This document shows, one piece after another, positions 10,707 to 21,036 of a DNA stretch of 64,000 nucleotides (within the stretch, counting starts at the first letter, position 1; each line of letters begins with the position of its first letter). A program made the translations under genes and the position numbers. The DNA comes from Adiantum capillus-veneris (lineage: Eukaryota; Streptophyta; Polypodiopsida; Polypodiales; Pteridaceae): contig CM043965.1 of the NCBI GenBank assembly GCA_014529385.2, positions 19,581,912 to 19,645,911 on the forward strand. Direction: 5' to 3'. The notes below the pieces were generated by a model that was not told the origin of the DNA, did not search any database, and saw only the letters and a program-made list of their open reading frames with translations.

Positions 10707-11027
10707 TGTAAAGTGTGGGTTTTATCCTAAAGTCGGAGTGAAGGAGGGAAAAGAGGGAATTATCCCACAAGTAATGGAGTCAAGTTGTAGAGCTACTTAG
10801 AGATCATTTCATGAATGAATAAACACAACTCTTTTTTGCATTACATCTCCCTTGTTTATGGTGAGCTTGTGATGGCTTAGCAAATACTCAAGACCGTGTT
10901 TATGAGTCCAAGTTAATTGATCTTGGAACCTAATTAGCTTGAGTGATGATCTAGAGAACACACACTCACTTGTGTGCACAATGTTTATCTTTCATCCACC
11001 CTAGCTAGCATGAACCCATTCCCATCA
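10707..11027 (+). repeat. 3' LTR of copia-type element
   Basis: 321 bp, TG...CA, followed by the target duplication GTGAT at 11028-11032. Confidence 0.93.
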
Positions 11028-11032
11028 GTGAT

Positions 11033-11115
11033 CAAGTTGTTGACAAGAATCCGGGTCAACATTCTAGGTATCCAAGAACCAAAGTGGGAGAAACTACTTC
11101 AAGTTAGCAAATTCA
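11033..11115 (+). pseudogene. unrecognised ORF, continuation after copia-type element
   Basis: Continuation of the frame of 7822-8112 after removal of the element and one TSD copy. It runs 28 codons and ends in TAG at 11113-11115. Another frame, 10974-11171, overlaps it. No domain recognised. The next 500 bases hold no feature I can name. Confidence 0.35.
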
Positions 11116-11645
11116 AGTTCAAAGGGGCTAAAGTTTACGTACTAGGCCTAGAGGATATGTTTGTAACTTAAAAATTAAATTTTGGTAAAAAATTACAAGC
11201 CTGGCTAATAATCACGATTATTATCTTTATGCCCAAAAAAGCATCATTTTGTCAAAAACTTCATCTTGCTTCACATGTTGTATTGACCCCATTTATCAAG
11301 TAAAATTTCCAAAAGCCAATTTCATTGGACATTATGACAAAAGCCATTGAAGTGAACATCATAAAGGAGATTGTGATAGAAGCTCTCTAGTTAACAAAGG
11401 GGGAGTCTATGAGGTCCAAAGAAAAGAAACGCATCGAGGTGTTTACCAAGAACACGATAGACGCCACATTTTCATATATAATTCACAATCGACAAAAAGT
11501 CCTACCCGATTGTACCACCATCGTTTTCATTTATCAACAAAGAGGCCACCAAGAAATATAATGCCCAACCATGCAGTAGCATCAGCCTTCACCACCGCAA
11601 TGAAATTGGAAGCAACCCATGTAGAAGATTGACCCTGCATTATAT

Positions 11646-11990
11646 GTGTTGAACACCTTAAAGAGCACCAAGAAGAGTAGTAGAGCCACATACTTAGGGG
11701 CTCTGGAAGTTCTCACTAGAATCGCTTATCATGCGGTCTCGATGGCACATAATCTATCACTTGCATCAAATCAGAATGCTTGGCTTATAATTGGGGTAAA
11801 GAATGAGGAGGCAGAATGTGAAGAAGCCAAAGCAGCCAAGTCCCCGAGTACTTGCTCTAAGAGGAAGTTGTTGGAACTTTTTGAAGACGAGGAAGAAGGC
11901 AAAGTGGATGATGAGGAATCTGAGGATGAAGATTTAGAAGAAATAATTACTGCTAAAGCCCCAACAAAAATAGCTAAAGGTACACAATGA
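11646..11990 (+). CDS. unrecognised acidic ORF
   Basis: 115-codon frame from ATG to TGA. The first half is mixed, the second half is strongly acidic (FEDEEEGKVDDEESEDEDLEE). There is no recognisable domain, and intron signals or a paired exon are not clear. It may be the remnant of a retroelement or of a nuclear protein tail. Codons are open across the acidic part because GAA/GAG/GAT codons do not easily form stops, so it may not be a real gene. Confidence 0.3.
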   Translation: MLNTLKSTKKSSRATYLGALEVLTRIAYHAVSMAHNLSLASNQNAWLIIGVKNEEAECEEAKAAKSPSTCSKRKLLELFEDEEEGKVDDEESEDEDLEEIITAKAPTKIAKGTQ

Positions 11991-12210
11991 CCTCTAAAGA
12001 CGAAAGAAGAAAATAAAGGGATCGCTAAAGGAAAGCAAAAAGTGGGTGAGCGTAGCAACAAGCGCGCAAAGGTGCCACCCTAGCTAGAGAGGGACAAGGA
12101 AGTATTTGAGAGGGGAAAGAGGTCTTTGAGGAGTTCAAGTAACCCGTCCCCAAAAAACTTAGAACAATGAACCCTCAAGAAGATGTACAACTAGTAGGGT
12201 TGGTATGGTT

Positions 12211-12351
<141 letters not shown>

Positions 12352-13141
12352 GATCCAAAGAAAGAAGAATCACAAATTGATTCAATGACATTGGAAACCA
12401 CACCTACTACCAAGGAGTCAGCAGTCCAGCATACCAGATTATCACCAATCCTTGAACAACCTCATAAGAGAAATCTCCGTGAAGAAACGTCTCTAGACCA
12501 AGTAGCTATAGATAAGAAAACTAAAAAAGATCAAAAAAGGGAAGACTAAGTGAAGAACCAAGCACCTAGAGATAGCAAAGAGAACCAAGACGAGCAAAAA
12601 GATGAATATATGGATAGACACGGGGAAGCCACACATCTCAAATGGGCCCCATGAAGGACATTGAAGATTACACAAGTTTTGTTTAGCTCATCATCGACAA
12701 GATGAAGAATGATTCGTACAGCCGACAACAACGTATCCATGATATGGAAAGTACACACCGCTACTTGACTACACAACCCAAGGTGGATTTTTTTTTAGAA
12801 GAGTAAAATGGCTTGCATGAACAATCCTAGAAGGAGTTCAAAAACTTGCAAGAGGTTAACCATAGAAAACTAGAAGAATAGAAGGATATTACTGTGATCA
12901 TGGAGCAACTATCAACCGCAAGCAAAAAGTAGGAGAAGAAGATTTAAACACTTCTATCTTGGACACAAGTGCCCATGCATCCATGTATACTAACCTCAAA
13001 TCAAATCATGCATGAGAATGCTAGGAACAAGAGAGTGTTTAAAAGAGAAAAATAAAGATATTAAGCATCAATTACTAAGAGACATGTAGTGAGAAAATTA
13101 GAGCATTGCATTAATAATAGGGTCTTACGAGCCTAGAGAGC

Positions 13142-13544
13142 TTAGGCACACCACATCCATGATTGCCAAACAGTATTGAGCTAACTCACGTAGCAAGAGA
13201 GTCTACACACAATGAGTTGTTCACCACAATGTTCTACACCTAGGGTTTCACTTGTGCATTGTCTAGGCACCCAAGATTATCAAGACTCCATTCTAACTAT
13301 ATATATACTATTGAGGCATACTATTTGATATATCATTACAAGATTAGGCACACCAGATCCATGATTGCCAAACAATGTTGAGATAACTCTCGTAGCAAGA
13401 GAGTCTGCACACAATGAGTTGTTCACCATGATGTTCTACACCTAGGGTTTTACTTATGCATTGTCTAAGCACCCAAGATTATCAAGACTCCATTCTAACT
13501 ATATATATTCTATTGAGACATACTATTTGATAAATCATTACACG
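13142..13544. repeat. tandem duplication, 202-bp unit
   Basis: Two direct copies (13142-13343 and 13344-13544), both opening TTAGGCACACCA and closing near TATCATTACA, with scattered substitutions (for example ACACAATGAGTTGTTCACC shared). Non-coding. The region from here to 14569 holds no gene I can support. Confidence 0.9.
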
Positions 13545-14569
13545 TCCATGTTCATGACGACTTGATAGACTTCAACTCTTATGCTCATCTCCACTAGCAT
13601 GAATGAGACATCCTTTTTAACGGGTATTCCCATTCACCCACAAATTTCGCGTTGTTATAGTTTTGGCTGAAAAATGTGATGTTTCGCTTGCCCCATTACT
13701 ATATGGAGCATGAATGTCTCACCAAGTATGATCTTTATTTAGGCTAGGTTCATAGTACCATACTCATAATACCTTTCTCCTCTGTAGACCAATAATAAAG
13801 CCTGTGTAACTTGAAGGGGTTCAGAATGCACATCCTTTGGTCTTAACCATTGGTCTTAACCATGCTTCGTTGGAATGCGCACTCACACCTAGGAGGTCTC
13901 ATTGATGCTCCAGCCTATGCACCCCACCCATGGCATGTGCTCACCTGCTGCAACGAATCACATGAATCTATAGATTGCAGCAATGTGCTTTTCCACTACT
14001 GTGTGTGATGGCCATAGTGGACAATGCAAGCATTCTCGTTGTTTTTGAGTGGAAAAGGGCATATATGTTTCATGTGCAGTTTGAATGCACCCTTACTGAT
14101 TTTGATCTTATTTTGTAGACCTTCTCTCAATGATAGCGTTACATCATAGAAGAGAAACACCACTCAATACACATCCAATACAGATGCTCTACTCATTGAT
14201 TACCTTGATTGTCTAATATTGATTTGAAGAATGCAAACACCACAATTTTCCACAAAAATTCCAAAAGGTAGCAACGTAAAAAGCAAAGGGAACGAGAGAG
14301 GACCGTTCCAAAGAAGGTATAGGTTTGAGTAGAGTGGAGTGTTTGTCTCTATGTGGATCTTTAGAAGGGTCTTTCTTTTCTTGGCTTCTCCCATCCTATG
14401 GGCACCCCCTAGTAAGAAGTGCCTCCTTCTGGTTAATGCCGATCACAAGGCTTCTTTGGAACTATTCGTCTTCTATTGAGAAAGGGATGAGATCATGGGA
14501 AATGTGGATGAAAGGGATGCGAAACTTGTAGAGGAAGTTCTTGTGGCACCCATTAGTTGATTAGAGTAG

Positions 14570-15035
14570 AACCAAATTTTAATTGTTGTTATTGGAGAAT
14601 TTAATTCAGAAAAAACAACACAAGTTACACAATATCTAGTGGAAGCATGGTACACAACAAAAGGAAGAATTGGCCGCTCACAAGCTCAAAGAGTGGCCAC
14701 AATGTCTGAAGCTAAGAGGGTTACTGAGGAATTTGGTTGCAGTCTTGATGAACAAGTTGGTTACGTGATTACGCTTGAGGATTGCATGGAGCTAGAGATA
14801 GTAACCAGGTATGTGACAGCTTGAATGCTTTTGAGGGAAGTGCTTGTGGATAGCCAGCTCTCACTGTATTTTGTTATCATAGTTGATGAAGCGGATGAAA
14901 GACAATACCCTCTAATGTCCTCATTGGGTTGCTTAAGGAACTTACAAATCAACACAAATATTTGCGTCTTATAGTCACCTACACTACACTTGATTTGTTG
15001 GGTACTTTTTTTGTTGTAACATTTTCACTATTCAT
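14570..15035 (+). pseudogene. DEAH-box RNA helicase (PRP22/DHX8-like) pseudogene fragment
   Basis: Piece of a spliceosomal DEAH helicase core. It aligns from the Walker A region through motifs Ia, Ib, II and III of PRP22-type proteins: NQILIVVIG then the P-loop, [52 protein letters not shown], and LRLIVTYTTLD. The P-loop reads GEFNSEKT where the family has GETGSGKT, and the DEAH box reads DEAD (14884-14895). A TGA at 14822-14824 and further frame changes after 14900 confirm loss of function. No intron interrupts the aligned part, which suits a retrocopy, but no tail or target duplication is seen. Confidence 0.82.
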
Positions 15036-15290
15036 GAGTCAGGTCTTCGAACGAGCTCAATGGAGCGAGCTTTGGAGCAAGCTGTTTTTTTTTTTGGCCG
15101 CCCTCCCTAGCTCTCTTTGCTCCTCCTTCCTCCTCTTGCCGCCCATGTGCCTCCTCCCCTCCACTTGCTTCTCCTCTCCTCAGCCTCCTCCTCCAACATA
15201 CTCCGTCCCCTCCACCTTCTTCCTCCAACTCCTCCTCTAGCCGCCATCCTCCTCCTCCTTACTCATCCCTCTCTTCTATCTCATTCCTCC

Positions 15291-15293
<3 letters not shown>

Positions 15294-15340
<47 letters not shown>

Positions 15341-15403
15341 TCTTGTCCTCCCATGTCTCCCTTTCTCTCTCCCCCACTACCCTCCCCTCCCCTCCCCTCC
15401 CCT

Positions 15404-15488
<85 letters not shown>

Positions 15489-15596
15489 CCCCCCCCCCTC
15501 TTGTCCTCTCTCTCTCTCAATCTACCTCATGTGTCCCTCTCTCTTTCTCTCTTCCTCGCTAAACCCTACTTACTCTCCCCCCCCCCCCCCCCCCCC

Positions 15597-15669
<73 letters not shown>

Positions 15670-15867
15670 ATGCCTCATATGTCCTCTCTTTCCCTCTCGC
15701 CCACTAAACGGTGCTTACTCTGTGTGTGTGTGTGTGTGTGTGTCTCCCTCCCCCCACATTATGATGTGGTTTTCTATCAAATTGAACCAAAAGAAAACAA
15801 TCACTCTGAGTTGGGTGCATTTTCATGCTATCACATGCTAAAATCATTTAGGCTACAATATTCACAT

Positions 15868-15940
<73 letters not shown>

Positions 15941-16067
15941 CTACCTCATGTGTCCTCTCTCTTTCCCTCTCCCACTAAACCGTGCTTGCTCTCTCCCTCT
16001 CTCTCTTTTTCTCTCTCTCCTGCTCCTATTACCCTCTCTATTACCCACTCCTCCACTAACCCCTTAG

Positions 16068-16145
<78 letters not shown>
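15294..16145. repeat. polypyrimidine tract: (CT)n blocks, C-runs, CCCCT array
   Basis: Mostly C and T on the plus strand for about 850 bases. (CT)n blocks lie at about 15294-15338, 15411-15486, 15607-15666, 15869-15936 and 16070-16145. A (CCCCT)n array lies at 15380-15411, and a C homopolymer of over 20 at about 15578-15597. A (TG)n run is at 15721-15742. A short non-repetitive interval is at 15743-15866. Frames encode only Ser-Leu-Pro runs and are not genes. The upstream 15100-15293 is also CT-rich. Confidence 0.93.
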
Positions 16146-16147
<2 letters not shown>

Positions 16148-16164
16148 GTGTACATATATAAAAC

Positions 16165-16448
16165 CAAATAGATTAAAACAAAGATAGAGAGTGGAGACTA
16201 ATAAATGACCCAAATAACTTTATTTAATTGATGAGTTTTACAATATAACAACTAAACATTGATGTGTACACAATTATTTTGGTCCCTCATCACAAAAACA
16301 TATCTAAATCCAAATAGATTAAAACAAAGATATAGAGTGGAGACTAATAAATGACCCAAATATCTTTATTTATTTTATGACGATGAGTTACAATATAGCA
16401 GCTAAACATTGATGTGTACACAATTATTTTGGTTCCCTCATCACATTT
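16165..16448. repeat. tandem duplication, 146-bp unit
   Basis: Two direct copies starting CAAATAGATTAAAACAAAG at 16165 and 16311, both ending in a TGTACACAATTATTTTGG stretch. It lies just beyond the presumed 3' end of the methylase/HAD gene (minus strand). Confidence 0.88.
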
Positions 16449-16861
16449 TAGGATGTGCCATGACCGTATCTCCTCCAAGACCATGTGTCGCCTCCGTTGT
16501 GTGTTCAACTTCCCCACCATGCGCTGCAGAAACTACAATCAAATTTTGGTTAGGGACAATGCTCTTGGCAAAGACTACATTAATACTGAAAGTTTACTAT
16601 GAAGTCATAGAAGACATTATTTAAAACCAATCACCTATTAAATGAATCCTATGACACACATTGCGTACCATGTTTGAAAGGCGTGTTCTTGATATAAACC
16701 GATGCTAACCCAGGATATGTATGAAGACCTTCTAGATATGGGAGTAAATTCACGAGGAGCACATTGTCGTTACTCGCTCCATCGTAACTCCATACTGTGA
16801 CAAGCGTATGTGGTGGGTTTTTGATTGCCTTCTCAGGATTGTCATCTACTAGAATGGTGTC
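16441..16861 (-). pseudogene. methylase/HAD gene, 3' end (FCP1-like HAD C terminus), cut off by gypsy insertion
   Basis: Minus-strand continuation of the exon at 24429-25137 on the far side of the gypsy element. From the target duplication the frame reads DTILVDDNPEKAIKNPP, then VTVWSYDG and LLPYLEGL. This is the last HAD motif of FCP1/SCP-type phosphatase domains (Asp-Asp followed by Asn/Ser-Pro). It ends in TAG at 16649-16651. An alternative ending splices a GT donor at about 16665 to an acceptor at about 16537 (TTTCTGCAG) and stops at TGA 16441-16443. I cannot choose between them. Without the element the reading frame is continuous across the junction. Confidence 0.8.
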
Positions 16862-17147
16862 TGATGCATGGTTTTTAGGACCCCTTCTGAAGATGCAATA
16901 AAGGCACAGTCAGTTGTTGGGGAGATGAGGATACTCTAGTCCAAGGGATCTCGAAAGAGAAGAAAAATCTACTTCACAAGCACCAAAGAGTAAAAAGTGC
17001 CATGGACAGAAGATACGTGGGAACGAGCTCTTATGCATGCCTACAACCTATATCTTACAGAATAGCCCATTCTAGGTGTGAATTTCTAGTGAAATTTACA
17101 TGAGGATGTTCGTGTGGACTCATAGCACAGCATACTCCGTTTTCACT

Positions 17148-17290
17148 TTTTTACCGACAGTAAATATTTTTTACCACAATAAATATTTTTTACCTACAGT
17201 AAATATTTTTCACCTACATGGTAAATACAAATCACTTTTTACCTACATTAACTTTTTTTACCCATGGTAAATATTTTTTACTGCACCATA
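17148..17290. repeat. short tandem array in LTR U3 (about 19-bp unit)
   Basis: Five to seven degenerate units of the form TTTTTTACCTACAGTAAATA. Each unit is close to palindromic (TTTACC ... GGTAAA or TTTAC..GTAAA). The array recurs in the right LTR at 23169-23311. Its position about 480-620 bases upstream of the TATA box suggests an enhancer-like block, but this is inference. Confidence 0.75.
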
Positions 17291-17769
17291 AGTATTTGGT
17301 AGGTAACAGTTCACCGTTACTAGAAGCAGTGATTGGGCATCAACAATGCAGTTACAGGAGGAGAAAAGGAGAAAATCTTATGGTAAAGGTGAGTCAACAG
17401 GGATAAAGACTTTTGAGTTGAAAAGAGACATGCTGATTTTTTCAAAGAACACATGTCAAAAGAAGCCATGGTTGAGGATTTTTTGAGAATTTGATATTCA
17501 GGAGGACCCAGCAGGTCCCTCCCTGACATGTGCATAACCTCCAGTTTCAATAGCCACCTTACCTGCTCTTAAATGCTGGTCAAGGCCTTATCCCCATGTG
17601 TCACAATCAAAAAAATCAGCATTTATCCTCCCCTCTCACATCACTCTAGAGAATATCTTGATGGTGACATATCAGGTGACCTCAATCTGTTGACCACCCT
17701 AAGCAAAAAGTAACCCCAATCAGCGGATTTAAGCATGTTTATCCCTAATCCTAAACCCTCTCAAAAACC

Positions 17770-17776
17770 TATATAA
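17770..17776 (+). promoter_or_regulatory. LTR TATA box
   Basis: TATATAA followed 40-60 bases later by an A/C-rich stretch (CACTCAAAACCACAACACTTC). The same arrangement occurs in the right LTR at 23791-23797. Likely start of the element transcript. Confidence 0.6.
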
Positions 17777-18382
17777 GGAGGCCTTCTCTCACTCAAAACC
17801 ACAACACTTCACCCCCTTCACCAAGCAATGAAGCTATGACGACATTGCTCACAACGAGGAGCTATGGATGGAGCTCTACTCTCTCCCCCTCTCTCTCTCT
17901 CTCCCTCTAGTATGCTACATTACTAGCCCTAAAACCTAAATAAGGAGTCTTCTCTCATGCTCCATGGCCACCATCCTCGCCATCATTCTCTAAGGTATTG
18001 ATGTGTTGCTAGTAGGATCAGACCTACTTGCTGGGTTGATTGTTTTTGACAAGGGATTATGCCATCCTTGGCTTGCTTCTCTATATCCTTGTTATGTATG
18101 ATCAGATGCCGTTGTATTGTTAAGCTGATGTCTTGTGTATATATATGCTACATAAGGTCCCTAAGCTTCGTTTCTATGTGTTTTGCCATATGTTTTGATG
18201 CCATCATAATGCCAGAAATCTCACTTGTCTATGTGCACTATGTGTGAGGTCCCTAAACCTCTTAATTTAGGGTGGTGCCCCCTTTGTTTTGTTCTTTGCT
18301 TGTTTGCATGAGGCGTGGTTTGTGGAGTGTGCACGAGTACAGAGGCCACCCGATTGCACTGCTCTTTTTCCCGCTATCATTT

Positions 18383-18399
18383 TGGTGCCCCCACGGAGG
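18383..18399 (+). other. candidate primer binding site
   Basis: TGGTGCCCCCACGGAGG, three bases after the LTR end at 18379. The TGG start fits pairing to a tRNA 3' CCA end. I could not assign the tRNA species. Confidence 0.5.
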
Positions 18400-18451
18400 A
18401 GGGCTACACAGACCTTCAGTCCACAAGCAATGAAGATGTGCAATCTACAAC

Positions 18452-19664
18452 ATGGACGAATGGCGTGAGGAGTTTGCAAATTGGAGAACAGAAGAGGAGG
18501 AGGCTTTAGAGGCCTTAAAAGCTTTCATCAAGGTCTTGTTACCAGGTTGCAGTGTCATTGAAATTCAAGAAGTAAGTTCTTCTACATGCCTTGTTCGTGA
18601 TCGTTGCCAACGAAGGAGAGTAAGAAGAAGAGCTTGATATACCTCTCCTCTCAACCTATGAGTGCTCCAGAAACCTCCAACGCACACGAGCTTGAAATAT
18701 TCTACATCAACATACACGAAGGTACTGTGACACACATTAAGGGAAGAGAAAGCATCACCAGACCTCTCTTTCCTGAGGAGCCGACTAAGAGGAGGAAGAT
18801 CACCTCTACACCTAAGTGGCCCAAGGCCGCAGCGCGTGCTCAAGCGTAAGGTAACATTTGGCTTAATCTCATTAATAAGGGATTACATGACCACTACAGG
18901 CAAGAAAAAGGCTAGTGAACAACCAACTTCAACCTCCAACTTGCAACCACGACTCTCACCCCTAAATCCTCCTGAAGCAAAGAGGCGAAGGCTTGCCTAC
19001 AAGATTGCCGCCCGTCTGCGAGTGCTCCCAGTGCACTTTGTGAATCCAGACACCACCAATCCCAAGCCAACCTCCTGTCCACGTGAAGATCACTTTGGAT
19101 ATTGTCCAAAGTGCTTTGGAGACCGGGTGAAAAGCCTCCCTGCCCTACCTTTGCCGCTAATTTTCAAGAAGTTATCTCAATCTAAGGAAACTATCTTAGT
19201 TGATGATGTGCTGCACATTAATGGTGTCACTTTCATTCGTCATGCTGATTATGGTAATAGCATCCAATTGTTACTTGCTAAAAGGCTCAGCATTGTACAA
19301 AGTGTTGCCATCACACCTTACGTCTTCACAGATGCATCAGGAAGAGTCGAAGTGATCCGAGGTGCTGACCTTCTGTGGCTGATCAGGCTCATTGGTCCCA
19401 AGGTGGTGCAACCAAGCTAGGCTCTTGTGTGTAAGTATGGATGCCAATAATGAGAATGATGATCCCCGCATGTTTCCTTTCCATTTTGTGCGTCATATCC
19501 GTGTGAATATTTGTATTGATAGAAAAATCTTTTATCAGCAAAGAATAGCCCTGTTGTTTGGAGCCGAGAGACTTAGGGAAATCTTGCGCTCTCCTCATCC
19601 TGTCATTCTACCCTTACTAGACTATTACCATTCCTTTGATGTGTCGATCTTCATCCTATTTTGA
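18452..19664 (+). CDS. gypsy leader ORFs of unknown function (probably one broken ORF)
   Basis: Between the primer site and gag, four overlapping open frames follow one another: 18452-18637, 18604-18849, 18836-19420 and 19392-19664. The longest (194 codons) has a basic, Pro-rich start (KRRRLAYKIAARLRVLP), a Cys-containing segment (YCPKCFGDRVKSLP) and a closing part with ADYGNSIQLLLAKRL. No domain recognised. Small overlaps at each boundary suggest either one ancestral frame interrupted by indels or several small leader ORFs. An extra ORF upstream of gag is known from some large plant gypsy lineages, but I cannot tie this one to a family. Confidence 0.45.
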
Positions 19665-19737
19665 GCTAAGTTGTGCTAAAGCTCCAAATTGTAATTACCA
19701 TACTCTATTTTAAAATAAATTGGAGCTGTTTGTGTAA

Positions 19738-21012
19738 TTGTTTACTCTCTCACTAATGGCCTTCCCTAATTTTTATGGTAAGCATGGGGAGGTTGCTCCA
19801 GACTTTTTGGATAATTTGGAAATGGCCTTTCTGGTATCGGGAAGGGATGACAAAGCTACTAAGTTAAGGGCCTTTCCTTTGGTCTTGAGGGAAGGTGCAA
19901 AATTATGGTATCAAACTTTGGCACCTGAAGAAAGAAGAGACTGGGAGTCCTTAAAGATGGCCTTCATCGAAGAATTTCGCCGCCATGAGCCTCCAGAGGA
20001 GATATGGAGACAGCTCTTAGAGCTATGCCAAACATCACCCAATGACTATAGAAGCTATGAAGGAAAGTTTTCCAACCTGTGGGAGAAATGGTGTGCATCA
20101 CTAGGTGAAGGAGAAAGGGCGCCAGAATGCCTAAAGAAGGACTGTTTCCTGGCAGGGCTTTACCCCATCCTTCGAGAAAAGATAAAAGGTAAATTCCCAG
20201 ATACCTTTGATAAAGCTATGACTTATGCAAGGGAGAAGGATAGGAAGTTAAAATTCCAAGCTCAACTACAAGGGGGAATGGAGCCTCCACCGCTAGCTCA
20301 ACCTACGGCAAGGGTAGTAGCAGGGACAGGAGCAACAGACCAAGAGTCCTCTCAACAAGAATTACTTCAACAAATCACCAATCAACTAGAGAGCCTGTCC
20401 ATCAATCTGGTTCAAGGTGTAAGGGCTCCCCAGCCAGGAAATGAACGAAATAGACAAGAAGGACAAAGGCAAGCACGTGAGTACATTTGCTACAACTGTG
20501 GAGAGGTAGGTCACGGCATGTATTATTGCCCCCATCCACAATGCTATCAAGGAAATGGTAATCAAAGACGGCCTCCTCGCCAGCAAGTCACTCCTCCTCG
20601 AGCTAGGCCACTAAATGGACAAAATGCACACGTGGCTCCACCAATCCAAATATTGAGACCCCCTCCTCCACCACCACAAGCACCAGCAGAGATCCCTCCA
20701 CTACCATTGGGAGGGGAGGACAGGGCTGTCTCTATCATAAGTCTTGACAATGGTAAGGATAAAGGGAAAGAAAAAATGGAGGAAGCTGTTGCCATGCCAA
20801 TAAAGAGAGTTAGGAGACAAAGAACTGATGAAATGGAAGCTTCAGAGCCTGATAAAGGGAATGAGGGTTCCTCCCAAGTGATAGGAGACAAGAAAAGGAA
20901 GAGTAGGTCAAGGAGGCACATAGGAGTAGAAGACTTTCCACTTGGGGTAGGATCCATACCTTACGACCTGGTAGCAGATGTGAGCAAGCAAGGACCAAAG
21001 ATTTCATGGTAG
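19738..21012 (+). CDS. gypsy Gag (retrotransposon gag domain, zinc knuckle)
   Basis: 424-codon nucleocapsid/capsid protein of the gypsy element. Residues about 20-190 are the retrotransposon gag fold (MAFLVSGRDDKATKLRAFPL, WYQTLAPEERRDWESLKMAF, then FLAGLYPILREKIKG). A Gln-rich linker follows, then a single zinc knuckle C-Y-N-C-G-E-V-G-H-G-M-Y-Y-C at 20488-20529 (CX2CX4HX4C). The C-terminal third is Pro-rich then basic (KKRKSRSRRH). A second in-frame Met lies six codons after the first. The frame ends in UAG at 21010-21012 and stays open in the same frame beyond it. The frame has no internal lesions. Confidence 0.9.
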   Translation: MFTLSLMAFPNFYGKHGEVAPDFLDNLEMAFLVSGRDDKATKLRAFPLVLREGAKLWYQTLAPEERRDWESLKMAFIEEFRRHEPPEEIWRQLLELCQTSPNDYRSYEGKFSNLWEKWCASLGEGERAPECLKKDCFLAGLYPILREKIKGKFPDTFDKAMTYAREKDRKLKFQAQLQGGMEPPPLAQPTARVVAGTGATDQESSQQELLQQITNQLESLSINLVQGVRAPQPGNERNRQEGQRQAREYICYNCGEVGHGMYYCPHPQCYQGNGNQRRPPRQQVTPPRARPLNGQNAHVAPPIQILRPPPPPPQAPAEIPPLPLGGEDRAVSIISLDNGKDKGKEKMEEAVAMPIKRVRRQRTDEMEASEPDKGNEGSSQVIGDKKRKSRSRRHIGVEDFPLGVGSIPYDLVADVSKQGPKISW

Positions 21013-21036
21013 CAACTCCTCCACCTTTCCCCAAAG
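21010..21036 (+). promoter_or_regulatory. candidate gag-pro readthrough stop (UAG CAA)
   Basis: Gag ends with TAG directly followed by CAA CTC, and the protease region continues in the same frame with no other stop. UAG followed by CAA resembles the leaky context known from tobamovirus-type readthrough, though the next codon (CUC) is not the full CAR-YYA consensus. The alternative is a simple nonsense mutation or separate initiation at ATG 21037. Confidence 0.45.

Larger units (their letters stand above)
8113..11027 (+). mobile_element. non-autonomous Ty1/copia-type LTR element (gag only), TSD GTGAT
   Basis: LTRs at 8113-8436 and 10707-11027 begin TGTAAAGTGTGGG and end CCCATTCCCATCA. The 5-bp duplication GTGAT is perfect (8108-8112 and 11028-11032). 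An initiator-Met-type primer site follows the left LTR and a purine tract precedes the right LTR. The 2.27-kb interior holds only a broken gag, with no protease, integrase, RT or RNase H. It therefore needs an autonomous copia partner. The LTRs differ at about ten or more positions by eye, so it is not very recent. Confidence 0.93.
16862..18379 (+). repeat. 5' LTR of gypsy element
   Basis: 1518 bp. Contains a tandem TTTACC...GTAAATA array (17148-17290), a TATA box at 17770-17776 and a CT-rich run at about 17880-17910. Short open frames inside it occur in both LTRs and have no coding character. Confidence 0.94.

Noticed and set aside
17148-17290. Regularly spaced repeat array that at first glance resembles a CRISPR
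   Set aside because: Units are contiguous and degenerate without unique spacers, and lie within a retrotransposon LTR in both copies.
17218-17550. Small ORFs in the gypsy LTR (repeated at 23239-23571, 18059-18247 and 24108-24296)
   Set aside because: Present only because the LTR is duplicated. No domain, and they overlap the array and promoter region.
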